From: JANNAT01 sp031422555
GTDB taxonomy: Bacteria; Pseudomonadota; Alphaproteobacteria; Rhodobacterales; Rhodobacteraceae
NCBI GenBank assembly: GCA_031422555.1
Contig: JANPLZ010000061.1
Location: forward strand, 1 to 11,558
Direction of reading: 5' to 3'
Length of the DNA: 11,558 bases
Within the stretch, counting starts at the first letter, position 1; every line of letters begins with the position of its first letter. Shown piece by piece: positions 1 to 6,931 of this stretch. The position numbers and the translations under genes were made by a program. The notes below the pieces were generated by a model. That model saw only the letters and a program-made list of their open reading frames with translations. It was not told where the DNA came from and made no database searches.

Positions 1-24
1 GCTAATCAAAACCGCACCTTTCAT
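1..24 (-). CDS. 5' end of a further small nuo-operon gene (partial, cut by window edge)
   Basis: An ATG at 24-22 opens a frame that stays open to base 1 and reads MKGAVLIS. It starts 4 bases after the stop of the 98-residue membrane protein, the spacing seen throughout this operon. Met-Lys followed by hydrophobic residues would suit the start of a signal peptide or membrane segment. It does not look like the usual start of NuoG, so another accessory gene probably precedes nuoG. From memory, Rhodobacterales often carry a small exported protein (DUF5333 type) between nuoF and nuoG, but eight residues cannot show that. The ribosome-binding site is weak. Confidence 0.4.
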
Positions 25-28
25 CCGA

Positions 29-325
29 TCACTTGAAAACGTCATCTTGGCCGTGGCCCGGCCAATCAACCCAAAGCAAGACCACCAACGGCAACAGACC
101 CAAGGCCACGTTGAACAACGCCGTTATCGCATAATAATTCTTCGGATCGCCAAACGCGAGAACACCCAATCCGACATTCGTCAGCGTCTGCAGCACCATG
201 CCCAACAGCGGCAAAAACGCCAAAACCATGATGCCACCGCGCAAGCCCGCCTTGCGATACAAGCCGAAAAACAGCCCGACGGAAATCAACGGCCCCAGCC
301 AGCCTATGATTGAATAATAGATCAT
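29..325 (-). CDS. Small integral membrane protein encoded after nuoF (98 aa)
   Basis: I do not recognise a named family. The protein is 98 residues and strongly hydrophobic, with three likely membrane segments at about residues 3-22, 32-58 and 66-87. The first loop is short and basic (YRKAGLR, residues 23-29) and the C-terminal tail is acidic and polar (residues 86-98), which favours a cytoplasmic basic loop. The start ATG overlaps the nuoF stop as ATGA (bases 325-322), and a GGCGGA sequence lies directly before it, so translation is probably coupled to nuoF. Placement inside the complex I operon suggests a role in assembly or membrane anchoring, but this rests on context only. Being real rather than a shadow is supported by the tight spacing, the coherent membrane topology and the lack of any better frame here. 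Confidence 0.75.
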   Translation of the reverse strand: MIYYSIIGWLGPLISVGLFFGLYRKAGLRGGIMVLAFLPLLGMVLQTLTNVGLGVLAFGDPKNYYAITALFNVALGLLPLVVLLWVDWPGHGQDDVFK

Positions 326-1617
326 TCCGCCGCCATCGCGCCCATGCGCCCGGTCTTTTTGGCCTTGATGCGGTCCTCGATCTCGTCCCGGAAATGCCGC
401 ACCAGCCCTTGGATGGGCCAGGCCGCCGCATCGCCCAGCGCGCAGATGGTGTGCCCTTCGACCTGTTTGGTGACCGACAGCAGCATGTCGATTTCCTCAA
501 CTTCGGCCTCGCCGCGCACCAGACGGTCCATCACCCGCATCATCCAGCCGGTGCCTTCACGGCAGGGCGTGCACTGGCCGCAAGATTCGTGCTTGTAGAA
601 TTTCGACAGCCGCCAGATGGCCTTGATCACATCGGTGGACTGATCCATCACGATCACCGCCGCGGTGCCCAGACCGGATTTCTGTTCGCGCAGCCAGTCG
701 AAATCCATGATCGCGTCGTCGCATTGCGCGGCGTTCAGCATTGGCACCGAAGACCCGCCGGGGATCACCGCCTTGATGTTTTTCCACCCACCGCGCACGC
801 CGCCGCAGTGCCGGTCCAGCAGTTCGCGCAAGCTGATCGACATCGCCTCTTCAACCACGCAAGGGTTGTTCACATGGCCGGAAATCCCGAACAGCTTGGT
901 GCCCGCGTTGTTGGGCCGCCCGAAGCTGGCAAACCAATCCGCGCCGCGCCGCAAAATCGTCGGCACCACGGCGATGGATTCCACATTGTTCACGGTGGTA
1001 GGGCAACCATAAAGCCCCGACCCCGCCGGGAAGGGTGGCTTCATCCGCGGCATGCCCTTTTTGCCCTCAAGGCTTTCCAGCAGCGCAGTTTCCTCGCCGC
1101 AAATATAGGCCCCCGCGCCGTGATGCAGATAAATGTCGAAATCCCAGCCGGATTTGGCGGCGTTTTTGCCCACAAGCCCGGCGTCATAGCATTCGTCCAT
1201 CGCCGCCTGCAGCGCTTCGCGTTCGCGGATATATTCGCCGCGGATATAGATATAGCAGGCGTTGGCGTTCATCGCGAACGCCGCGATCAGACAGCCTTCG
1301 ATCAAGGTATGCGGATCGTGGCGCATGATCTCGCGGTCTTTGCAAGTGCCGGGCTCTGACTCGTCAGCGTTTACCACGAGGTATGCAGGCCGCCCGTCAG
1401 ATTGTTTCGGCATGAACGACCATTTCAGCCCGGTGGGAAAGCCCGCCCCGCCGCGCCCGCGCAAGCCCGATGCCTTCATCTGATCAATGATCGTATCACG
1501 GCCCCGGCCGATGATTTCGGCAGTGCCCGCCCAATGGCCGCGCTTTTTTGCGCCCGCAAGGCTGCGGTCGTGCATGCCGTAAAGGTTTGTAAAGATACGG
1601 TCTTTATCTTGAAGCAT
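322..1617 (-). CDS. nuoF: NADH-quinone oxidoreductase subunit F (NADH/FMN-binding, 51-kDa type)
   Basis: NuoF is the NADH-oxidising subunit of complex I. It binds NADH and FMN and passes electrons through the 4Fe-4S cluster N3. The 431-residue protein has the full family length. Visible motifs are the glycine-rich nucleotide/FMN-binding stretch GLRGRGGAGFPTG (residues 51-63), the acidic NADESEPG stretch (83-90), ICGEETALLESLEGKKG in the FMN-binding region (172-188), and the N3 cluster ligands C346, C349 and C352 (CGQCTPC) with C392. The start ATG at 1617 is preceded by a good ribosome-binding site (AGGAAGGGG) in the 24-base gap after the 73-residue protein, the largest gap in the operon. The stop overlaps the next gene by 4 bases. 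It acts on the cytoplasmic face with NuoE. All key residues are present. Confidence 0.97.
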   Translation of the reverse strand: MLQDKDRIFTNLYGMHDRSLAGAKKRGHWAGTAEIIGRGRDTIIDQMKASGLRGRGGAGFPTGLKWSFMPKQSDGRPAYLVVNADESEPGTCKDREIMRHDPHTLIEGCLIAAFAMNANACYIYIRGEYIREREALQAAMDECYDAGLVGKNAAKSGWDFDIYLHHGAGAYICGEETALLESLEGKKGMPRMKPPFPAGSGLYGCPTTVNNVESIAVVPTILRRGADWFASFGRPNNAGTKLFGISGHVNNPCVVEEAMSISLRELLDRHCGGVRGGWKNIKAVIPGGSSVPMLNAAQCDDAIMDFDWLREQKSGLGTAAVIVMDQSTDVIKAIWRLSKFYKHESCGQCTPCREGTGWMMRVMDRLVRGEAEVEEIDMLLSVTKQVEGHTICALGDAAAWPIQGLVRHFRDEIEDRIKAKKTGRMGAMAAE

Positions 1618-1641
1618 GATGCCCCTTCCTATGCCCGGCTG

Positions 1642-1863
1642 TCATGCGCTGCGCGCCCGCCAGATTTGATACGTCACAATCAGCGCCCAGATGAACCCGG
1701 CCGCCGCCGCCAGATCTACCAGCAAAGTGTATTCCACCGGCCAGCCGTATTGCGCCCCGATCATCTGCACCAACAGCCACAAAACCATGGTGCCTGCGAT
1801 CACCAAAGCCACTTTGCGGGTTTGCGCCGCCCGTTTGATGTCGCGGGGATCCGGGTTTGCCAT
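1642..1863 (-). CDS. Small two-helix membrane protein of the nuo operon (73 aa, possibly DUF5337)
   Basis: The 73-residue protein has a basic N-terminal head (RDIKRAAQTRK, residues 7-17), a membrane segment at about 18-37, a short loop with QYGWP (38-42), a second segment at about 46-68 and a short basic tail (RARSA). This suggests both ends face the cytoplasm. From memory, proteins of this shape at this place in Rhodobacterales nuo operons carry the label DUF5337; that was not checked. The ATG at 1863 follows the previous stop by 7 bases and has a GAGGG ribosome-binding site in the end of the upstream gene. No catalytic motif is visible. A helper or extra subunit of complex I is the simplest reading, from context only. 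Confidence 0.8.
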   Translation of the reverse strand: MANPDPRDIKRAAQTRKVALVIAGTMVLWLLVQMIGAQYGWPVEYTLLVDLAAAAGFIWALIVTYQIWRARSA

Positions 1864-1870
1864 GCTGCCC

Positions 1871-2104
1871 TCAATGATGCCCGGCTGCGTCGTCGCCCTG
1901 ATCAGGCGCGGTCAGTTCCACCCCGCCCGACCCCAGCAACACGCCAAACACACCAAACACCAACACGCCCAGCAAAAACGCCGCCGAAATACCAACCTCG
2001 CCCACCAGCCGCGCCAAAGTTGCCGCAATCAGCCCGGCGATGGCCGCAACCATCCAGCCGCCCGCCCATGGCCCAACGTCTGCTGTGTGATCTTTGTGGT
2101 CCAT
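1871..2104 (-). CDS. Small membrane protein of the nuo operon (77 aa), unrecognised
   Basis: I do not recognise this family. The protein has a His- and Asp-rich head (MDHKDHTADVG), two likely membrane segments at about residues 17-34 and 38-58, and an acidic tail ending in GHH. The second segment is rich in Gly, Val and Phe. Histidines at both ends (H3, H6, H76, H77) could bind a metal, but that is speculation. The ATG at 2104 lies 8 bases after the nuoE stop with a GGGGC sequence upstream, and the gene ends 7 bases before the next small gene. It sits with its 73-residue neighbour between nuoE and nuoF, two subunits that contact each other in complex I. Confidence 0.75.
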   Translation of the reverse strand: MDHKDHTADVGPWAGGWMVAAIAGLIAATLARLVGEVGISAAFLLGVLVFGVFGVLLGSGGVELTAPDQGDDAAGHH

Positions 2105-2112
2105 GTCAGCCC

Positions 2113-3324
2113 CTAAAAGTCATTGGTTTTGGCGCGGGCCAAAAAGGCCGCCATGCCCTGTTCGGTGATCAGTCTGGCCTGCGCCACCCATTTGTCACGG
2201 CTGACCCGGCCCCGAAAGCCCTTCAGATTGGCGTCCATCCACGCGATGTCGGACGCCCCCCACCCGGCGATCTGGTCAAAATGGAAAATTCCCAACCCGT
2301 GGCACAGCTTTTCCAACACCGGACCGATGCCTTCGATGGCTTGCAGGTTGTCCGCCACGCCACCACGCGCCGCTGGCAGACCGACGGGTTGTTGGCCAGA
2401 CTGCACAGCAGGCTGCGCAGCCGAGATGAAATCAGCCGGGGCTTTGGCTTGCGGCGTTGCGGCGGGCGTTGCATTGGGGGCATTGCCATCCGCCACAGGC
2501 TTGCCTTTCGACCGCGCCGGGGCCTCTTGCACCAATATTCCCGAGGCATCGGCCACGGCATCTTTGCCGGGCTTGGGTTCTTTTGGCTGGCCGTGGGCCG
2601 GGGTTACGGCCGCAGCATTCCCCAGCCACGGCGTGGTCAGCGGCACTTCGCTGCCATCAATGCGTTTGACGGTATCGCCCAGATCAACCGCCGCCTGCGC
2701 CGAGGCGTTATGCGGTTTGCGGCCAACGGCAAAGTCCTTAAGGCTGGTCAAGCCCGACAGCGGCTCGGCGGCGTAGCGGCCATTTTGCGGCCCGGGCACC
2801 GGCACCTCGCCTTTGGAAAACCGCCCGATCAGATCGCGCAGTTTGGCGGGCGTCAGGTCTTCGTAATAATCCTTGCCCATCTGGGCCATCGGCGCATTGG
2901 CACAGGCCCCCATACATTCGACCTCTTCCCAGCTGAACTTGCCGTCAGCCGACAGTTGATGCGCGCGGTCGGCGACCAATTCGCGGCAAACCGCAATCAG
3001 ATCTTCCGCGCCACAGATCATGCAGGACGTTGTGCCGCAAATCTGGATATGGGCAACGCTTCCAACGGGTTGCAACTGAAACATAAAGTAGAACGTCGCC
3101 ACTTCCAGCCCGCGAATATAGGCCAACCCCAGCATGGTCGACACATGTTCAATCGCCGGGCGCGACAGCCAGCCTTCCTGTTCCTGCGCGCGCCACAACA
3201 ACGGAATGATCGCCGATGCTTGCCGCCCGGCGGGGTATTTTGAAATCTGCCCCTGCGCCCACGCCAGATTGGCTGGGGTAAAGGCAAACGAGGCGGGCTG
3301 ATCTTTGTGCAGGCGGCGTAGCAT
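2113..3324 (-). CDS. nuoE: NADH-quinone oxidoreductase subunit E with a long C-terminal extension
   Basis: NuoE (24-kDa type) carries the 2Fe-2S cluster N1a and partners NuoF in the NADH-oxidising module. The first ~180 residues match the family: a helical head with WRAQEQEGWL (44-53), then a thioredoxin-like ferredoxin fold with ligands C96, C101, C137 and C141 (CGTTSC and CMGAC). The protein is 403 residues, against roughly 160-240 in many bacteria. Residues ~180-325 are a low-complexity linker rich in Ala, Pro, Gly and Lys. Residues ~326-400 form a conserved-looking end with a helix-hairpin-helix-like start (NLQAIEGIGPVLEKLCHGLGI) and a Trp- and Arg-rich remainder. From memory, other Rhodobacterales also have long NuoE. 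The ATG at 3324 follows the preceding TAA with no gap, and the stop TAG lies 8 bases before the next gene. Confidence 0.95.
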   Translation of the reverse strand: MLRRLHKDQPASFAFTPANLAWAQGQISKYPAGRQASAIIPLLWRAQEQEGWLSRPAIEHVSTMLGLAYIRGLEVATFYFMFQLQPVGSVAHIQICGTTSCMICGAEDLIAVCRELVADRAHQLSADGKFSWEEVECMGACANAPMAQMGKDYYEDLTPAKLRDLIGRFSKGEVPVPGPQNGRYAAEPLSGLTSLKDFAVGRKPHNASAQAAVDLGDTVKRIDGSEVPLTTPWLGNAAAVTPAHGQPKEPKPGKDAVADASGILVQEAPARSKGKPVADGNAPNATPAATPQAKAPADFISAAQPAVQSGQQPVGLPAARGGVADNLQAIEGIGPVLEKLCHGLGIFHFDQIAGWGASDIAWMDANLKGFRGRVSRDKWVAQARLITEQGMAAFLARAKTNDF

Positions 3325-3699
3325 TTAAGGGGTCGCTCCGGTATTGAAATGGGCGGCAAGGGCCACGGCGGCAACGATCAGCGCCAGAACCCCGGCGATC
3401 AGATGTTTGGCCATGGGTCGGTGCGCGCGGGCATAAATCACCGCATCGGCAAAGCCAAGAAAGGCAAACACCGCGAACAGATAGGCGATCACCGCCATAT
3501 CGCCGTAAACCGTGGCACCCAACGCCAGCAGGGTCAGGGCAATGTAGCGCCCCGTCATGACCTGCGGCAACTGGTCGGCGTGATGCGTGGTCTGCACCAT
3601 GGCATGCGCCGGATTGCGCAGGAACAGCGCGGCAAGCGTGCCTGTCACGGCGACGCCAACGCCAGACCCGATGACCGCAAGGGTAGACAAAGCGATCAC
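3325..3699 (-). CDS. Membrane protein between nuoD and nuoE (124 aa), unrecognised
   Basis: I cannot name the family with confidence. The protein is hydrophobic, with likely membrane segments at about residues 2-27, 52-66, 68-90 and 99-117, so probably four helices. A polar loop at 28-51 holds two adjacent histidines (TTHHADQ). G66-D67 and D85 are acidic residues at or within helices 2-3, unusual in a bilayer, so a pore, ion or cofactor role is possible but unproven. The start is GTG at 3699, overlapping the nuoD stop as GTGA, with a GAGG ribosome-binding site 7 bases upstream inside the end of nuoD. The next in-frame Met (residue 33) would delete the first helix, so GTG is preferred. The TAA abuts the nuoE ATG directly. 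Confidence 0.78.
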   Translation of the reverse strand: MIALSTLAVIGSGVGVAVTGTLAALFLRNPAHAMVQTTHHADQLPQVMTGRYIALTLLALGATVYGDMAVIAYLFAVFAFLGFADAVIYARAHRPMAKHLIAGVLALIVAAVALAAHFNTGATP

Positions 3700-4907
3700 C
3701 GGTCTACCTCGCCGAACACGATATCCATGGTGCCGATAATTGCGCTGACATCCGCCAATTGGTGGCCTTTGCAGATGTAGTCCATCGCCTGCAAATGCAG
3801 ATAACCCGGCGCGCGAATTTTGGCGCGGTAGGGTTTGTTGGACCCGTCGGCCACCAGATAAACGCCGAATTCGCCCTTGGGGGCCTCGACCGCGGCGTAA
3901 ACCTCACCTGCGGGCACGTGGAAGCCTTCGGTATAAAGTTTGAAGTGATGGATCAGCGCCTCCATCGAGGTTTTCATGTCGCCACGGTTGGGCGGCGTGA
4001 TCTTGCCGCGCGCCAGAACTTCGCCGGGTTCGGCCCTCAGTTTGGTCAGGCACTGACGCATGATCGACAGTGATTCCTCCATCTCTGCCATGCGGCACAG
4101 ATAGCGGTCGTAACAATCGCCGTTTTTGCCCACCGGAATTTTGAAATCAAATTCGTCATAGCATTCATAGGGTTGCGCGCGCCGCAAATCCCACGCCAGC
4201 CCCGAACCGCGCACCATGACACCAGAAAAGCCATAGTTCTGAATGTCGGCTTCGGTCACCACACCAATATCGGCATTGCGCTGCTTGAAGATGCGGTTTT
4301 CGGTAAGCAGTGTGTGCAGATCGCCCAGCACTTTGGGGAAATACTCGCACCACGCCTCAATATCGTTGATCAGATCAGGGGTCAGGTCCTGGTGAACGCC
4401 GCCGGGCCGAAAGTATGCCGCGTGCAGACGCGCGCCGGACGCGCGTTCATAAAACACCATCAGCTTTTCGCGTTCTTCAAACCCCCACAAAGGCGGGGTC
4501 AGCGCGCCCACGTCCATCGCCTGGGTGGTGACATTCAGAATATGGCTCAGGATCCGGCCGATTTCGGAAAACAGCACCCGGATCAGACTGGCGCGGCGGG
4601 GCACCGCCGTTCCCGTCAACCGTTCAATCGCCAGGCACCAGGCATGTTCCTGATTCATTGGCGAGACGTAATCCAGCCGGTCAAAATATGGCAGGTTTTG
4701 CAGATAGGTGCGGCTTTCCATCAGCTTTTCTGTGCCACGGTGCAACAAGCCGATATGCGGATCACAGCGTTCGACAATTTCGCCGTCCAACTCCAGCACC
4801 AGACGCAAAACACCATGGGCGGCAGGGTGTTGCGGGCCGAAGTTGATGTTGAAATTGCGGATTTTCTGCTCGCCCGTCAGCGCGTCATCAAACTTGCCAT
4901 CCATCAT
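3696..4907 (-). CDS. nuoD: NADH-quinone oxidoreductase subunit D (49-kDa type, quinone site)
   Basis: NuoD forms much of the quinone-binding cavity of complex I together with NuoB. It is 403 residues, normal for the unfused subunit. The N-terminal signature FGPQHPAAHG (residues 23-32) holds H27 and H31, and PHIGLLHRGTEKLMESRTYLQ follows at 50-70. By position, H31 and Y80 match the histidine and tyrosine known to contact the quinone headgroup in Thermus and Yarrowia complex I. The C-terminus ends DIVFGEVDR, as expected. The start ATG at 4907 overlaps the stop of the sulfotransferase gene as ATGA, so nuoD translation is probably coupled to that gene rather than to nuoC. A second Met follows directly and could also serve. 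In E. coli the equivalent is fused to NuoC, which makes the gene inserted between them here notable. Confidence 0.97.
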   Translation of the reverse strand: MMDGKFDDALTGEQKIRNFNINFGPQHPAAHGVLRLVLELDGEIVERCDPHIGLLHRGTEKLMESRTYLQNLPYFDRLDYVSPMNQEHAWCLAIERLTGTAVPRRASLIRVLFSEIGRILSHILNVTTQAMDVGALTPPLWGFEEREKLMVFYERASGARLHAAYFRPGGVHQDLTPDLINDIEAWCEYFPKVLGDLHTLLTENRIFKQRNADIGVVTEADIQNYGFSGVMVRGSGLAWDLRRAQPYECYDEFDFKIPVGKNGDCYDRYLCRMAEMEESLSIMRQCLTKLRAEPGEVLARGKITPPNRGDMKTSMEALIHHFKLYTEGFHVPAGEVYAAVEAPKGEFGVYLVADGSNKPYRAKIRAPGYLHLQAMDYICKGHQLADVSAIIGTMDIVFGEVDR

Positions 4908-5794
4908 GCGACACCTTCATTCATATTCTTGCGCCACGCCAGTGGCAGATCGGCAAACTGTGCTGCCACATAAGCGTATTGTGGCTGCAAAAACGCCCGC
5001 GCCCGCGCCGCCACAACCGGGGCCAGCGCCAGCGATTGACCTTCATGCACCCGGCGGCCCAGATCGGCGGGGCCCGGGGCAATCCCAAGGAACGCCGACA
5101 GTTTGGCGATGCCCGGCAGGGTTAGCATGTCTTCGTAAAACAACACCAATAACCGCCCCGGATCAAAGCTGCGCGCCAGTTTCGGCAAGATCGCCGCGTA
5201 ATCACCGCGCGCGACGATGCCCTTGGCCTCTCCGGTCATATCGCCGGCCAAAATCCTGCCCATCAAATCTTGGGCCGCACTGGCAAAGCTGTGCGGGACC
5301 AGTCGCGCCGCAATCATCCGCACATGGCTCCACAACCGGGCCAAGGGATCGCGGATCAGATAGATCAGCCGCACATCCGCGCCCACATCCGACAGCGATT
5401 TCAACCGGTCCCCCGACATCAGCGCATAGGCTGGCGTTACATCGCCAACCAGCCGCGCCGCGCCGCGCCCGGCGTTCAGAAACGCGGTATAGGCGGGCAA
5501 ATCAACCGCGCCCAGCCGCAACACCTTTTGCCAGTCGCGCAGATCGGCAAGGCGGCGATCGCGCCACGCCTTGGCGTCCGCAGCCCCCTCGGTCTGATCT
5601 TTCAGCCGCGATATTTCATCCTGCCCGGCGCGCCTTGCGTTTTCGAAATGGGCGGGCGTCGACATGCTGAAATAATGCAGCTCTTTTATGCTGCGAAAAT
5701 GGCATTCAGGATGGGCTGCCAAATGGTCATAAAGCCACGACGTGCCCGCCTTGGTGGCCCCAAGGCAAAACAGATATGTGGGGGCGGTTTGCAC
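4904..5794 (-). CDS. Sulfotransferase-family protein encoded between nuoC and nuoD
   Basis: The 296-residue protein looks like a PAPS-dependent sulfotransferase, an enzyme that moves a sulfate group from 3'-phosphoadenylyl sulfate to a hydroxyl or amine. LGATKAGTSWLYDHLAAHPE (residues 11-30) matches the 5'-phosphosulfate-binding loop with K15, and YLIRDPLARLWSH (145-157) matches the 3'-phosphate-binding region with R148 and S156. KELHYF (37-42) and LFYEDM (218-223) are also typical. No signal peptide is seen, so it should be cytoplasmic. The substrate cannot be told. The start is GTG at 5794, 3 bases after the nuoC stop, with AAAAGG 8 bases upstream in the end of nuoC; the stop overlaps the nuoD start by 4 bases. 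This coupling makes it a true operon member. Base composition does not stand out from its neighbours by eye. A link to complex I is inference from position only. Confidence 0.88.
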   Translation of the reverse strand: MQTAPTYLFCLGATKAGTSWLYDHLAAHPECHFRSIKELHYFSMSTPAHFENARRAGQDEISRLKDQTEGAADAKAWRDRRLADLRDWQKVLRLGAVDLPAYTAFLNAGRGAARLVGDVTPAYALMSGDRLKSLSDVGADVRLIYLIRDPLARLWSHVRMIAARLVPHSFASAAQDLMGRILAGDMTGEAKGIVARGDYAAILPKLARSFDPGRLLVLFYEDMLTLPGIAKLSAFLGIAPGPADLGRRVHEGQSLALAPVVAARARAFLQPQYAYVAAQFADLPLAWRKNMNEGVA

Positions 5795-5797
5795 CGG

Positions 5798-6397
5798 TCA
5801 GGCCTTTTTCTCATCCCCCGGCAGGATGTATTTTGCACCCTCCCAAGGCGACATGAAATCAAACTGGCGGTATTCCTGCACCAGCGATACCGGCTCATAG
5901 ACCACCCGCTTTTGCATCTCGTCATAGCGCACTTCGGTATAGCCGGTGGTCGGAAAATCCTTGCGCAACGGATGACCGCGAAAGCCGTAATCGGTCAGAA
6001 TACGGCGTAGATCGGGGTGGCCGGAAAACAGAATACCAAACATATCAAAGACTTCGCGTTCAAACCAGTTCGATGACGGATGAATGGTATGGATGGACGG
6101 CACCATATCATCCTCGCCAACCGCCACTTTGACGCGGATGCGGTGGTTTTTGTACATCGACAAGAAATGATAGACCATCTCAAAGCGCGGGTCGCGTGAC
6201 GGATAGTCCACCGCGGTGATATCCACCAGCGATGAAAACCGGCAAGTCGGATCAGATTTCAAAAACTCGACAAAGCTGTGCAGATGGGTCAACTGCACCG
6301 TCACGCACAATTCGCCAAAGGCTGTTTCGGTGGCAATCACGGCTTCGGGCCGCTTTTGTGACAGGTGTTGGCCAAGGCCGATCAAAGCGTCTGACAT
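5798..6397 (-). CDS. nuoC: NADH-quinone oxidoreductase subunit C (30-kDa type)
   Basis: NuoC is a hydrophilic structural subunit of the Q module of complex I and carries no cofactor. The 199-residue length fits the family when it is not fused to NuoD. The signature runs over residues 112-149: EREVFDMFGI, then GHPDLRRILTDYGF and GHPLRKDFP. The end contains YEPVSLVQEYRQFDF (167-181) followed by SPWEG, as in Rhodobacter. The ATG at 6397 lies 9 bases after the nuoB stop. The ribosome-binding region is unusual: a run of eight G on the coding strand begins with the last base of the nuoB TAG and ends 4 bases before the ATG. Confidence 0.97.
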   Translation of the reverse strand: MSDALIGLGQHLSQKRPEAVIATETAFGELCVTVQLTHLHSFVEFLKSDPTCRFSSLVDITAVDYPSRDPRFEMVYHFLSMYKNHRIRVKVAVGEDDMVPSIHTIHPSSNWFEREVFDMFGILFSGHPDLRRILTDYGFRGHPLRKDFPTTGYTEVRYDEMQKRVVYEPVSLVQEYRQFDFMSPWEGAKYILPGDEKKA

Positions 6398-6406
6398 ATC
6401 CCCCCC

Positions 6407-6931
6407 CTAGCGCACAAGCGTGCCCGTGCGGCGGATTTTCCGCTGCAACTGCAAGATACCATACAGCAACGCCTCGGCGGTAGGCGGGCAGCCGGGCACA
6501 TAGATATCGACCGGCACGATCCTGTCACAGCCGCGCACCACCGAATAGCTGTAGTGGTAATAGCCGCCACCATTGGCACAACTGCCCATCGAGATCACAT
6601 AGCGCGGCTCGGGCATCTGATCATAGACTTTGCGCAGCGCCGGCGCCATCTTGTTGGTCAGCGTGCCCGCCACGATCATCAGATCAGACTGGCGCGGGCT
6701 GGCGCGGGGGGCGGTGCCAAAGCGTTCCAGATCATAGCGCGGCATCGACGTGTGCATCATTTCCACCGCACAGCAGGCCAGCCCGAACGTCATCCAGTGC
6801 AAGGACCCGTTGCGCGCCCAGTTGATGATGTCTTCGGTGGTGGTCAGCAGAAAACCCTTGTCCTGCAATTCAGTGTTCAGCGCCCGGGTGGCCACATCGC
6901 GGTCAGGTCCTGCGGTATTGGCTGTTGTCAT
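6407..6931 (-). CDS. nuoB: NADH-quinone oxidoreductase subunit B (N2 iron-sulfur cluster)
   Basis: NuoB (PSST/20-kDa type) carries the 4Fe-4S cluster N2, the last electron carrier before quinone. With the start at 6931 it has 174 residues. Cluster ligands are the tandem C53-C54 (GLACCAVEM), C118 (MGSCANGGG) and C148 (VPGCPPT). SPRQSDLMIVAGT and MPEPRYVISMG are family signatures. The ATG at 6931 overlaps the nuoA stop as TGATG and gives an N-terminus (MTTANTAGPDRD) resembling that of Rhodobacter. In-frame alternatives are ATG at 6940 and GTG at 6961, which would lengthen the overlap with nuoA; a TTGGA sequence about 9 bases upstream fits the 6931 start. The identity is certain, the exact start less so. 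Confidence 0.96.
   Translation of the reverse strand: MTTANTAGPDRDVATRALNTELQDKGFLLTTTEDIINWARNGSLHWMTFGLACCAVEMMHTSMPRYDLERFGTAPRASPRQSDLMIVAGTLTNKMAPALRKVYDQMPEPRYVISMGSCANGGGYYHYSYSVVRGCDRIVPVDIYVPGCPPTAEALLYGILQLQRKIRRTGTLVR

Noticed and set aside
310..1359. A 349-codon open frame on the plus strand over nuoF
   Set aside because: It lies wholly antisense to a gene with intact catalytic motifs. Its product is His-, Arg- and Ala-rich with no recognisable domain, as expected for a mirror frame in GC-rich coding DNA.
1402..3243. A 613-codon open frame on the plus strand over nuoE and two small genes
   Set aside because: Long, but it crosses several minus-strand gene boundaries, is rich in Arg, Pro, Gln and His, and shows no domain. 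It arises because stop codons are rare in this frame opposite GC-rich genes.
4708..5670. A 320-codon plus-strand frame over the sulfotransferase gene
   Set aside because: The product is Pro/Arg/Ser-rich without motifs, whereas the minus strand encodes both PAPS-binding motifs.
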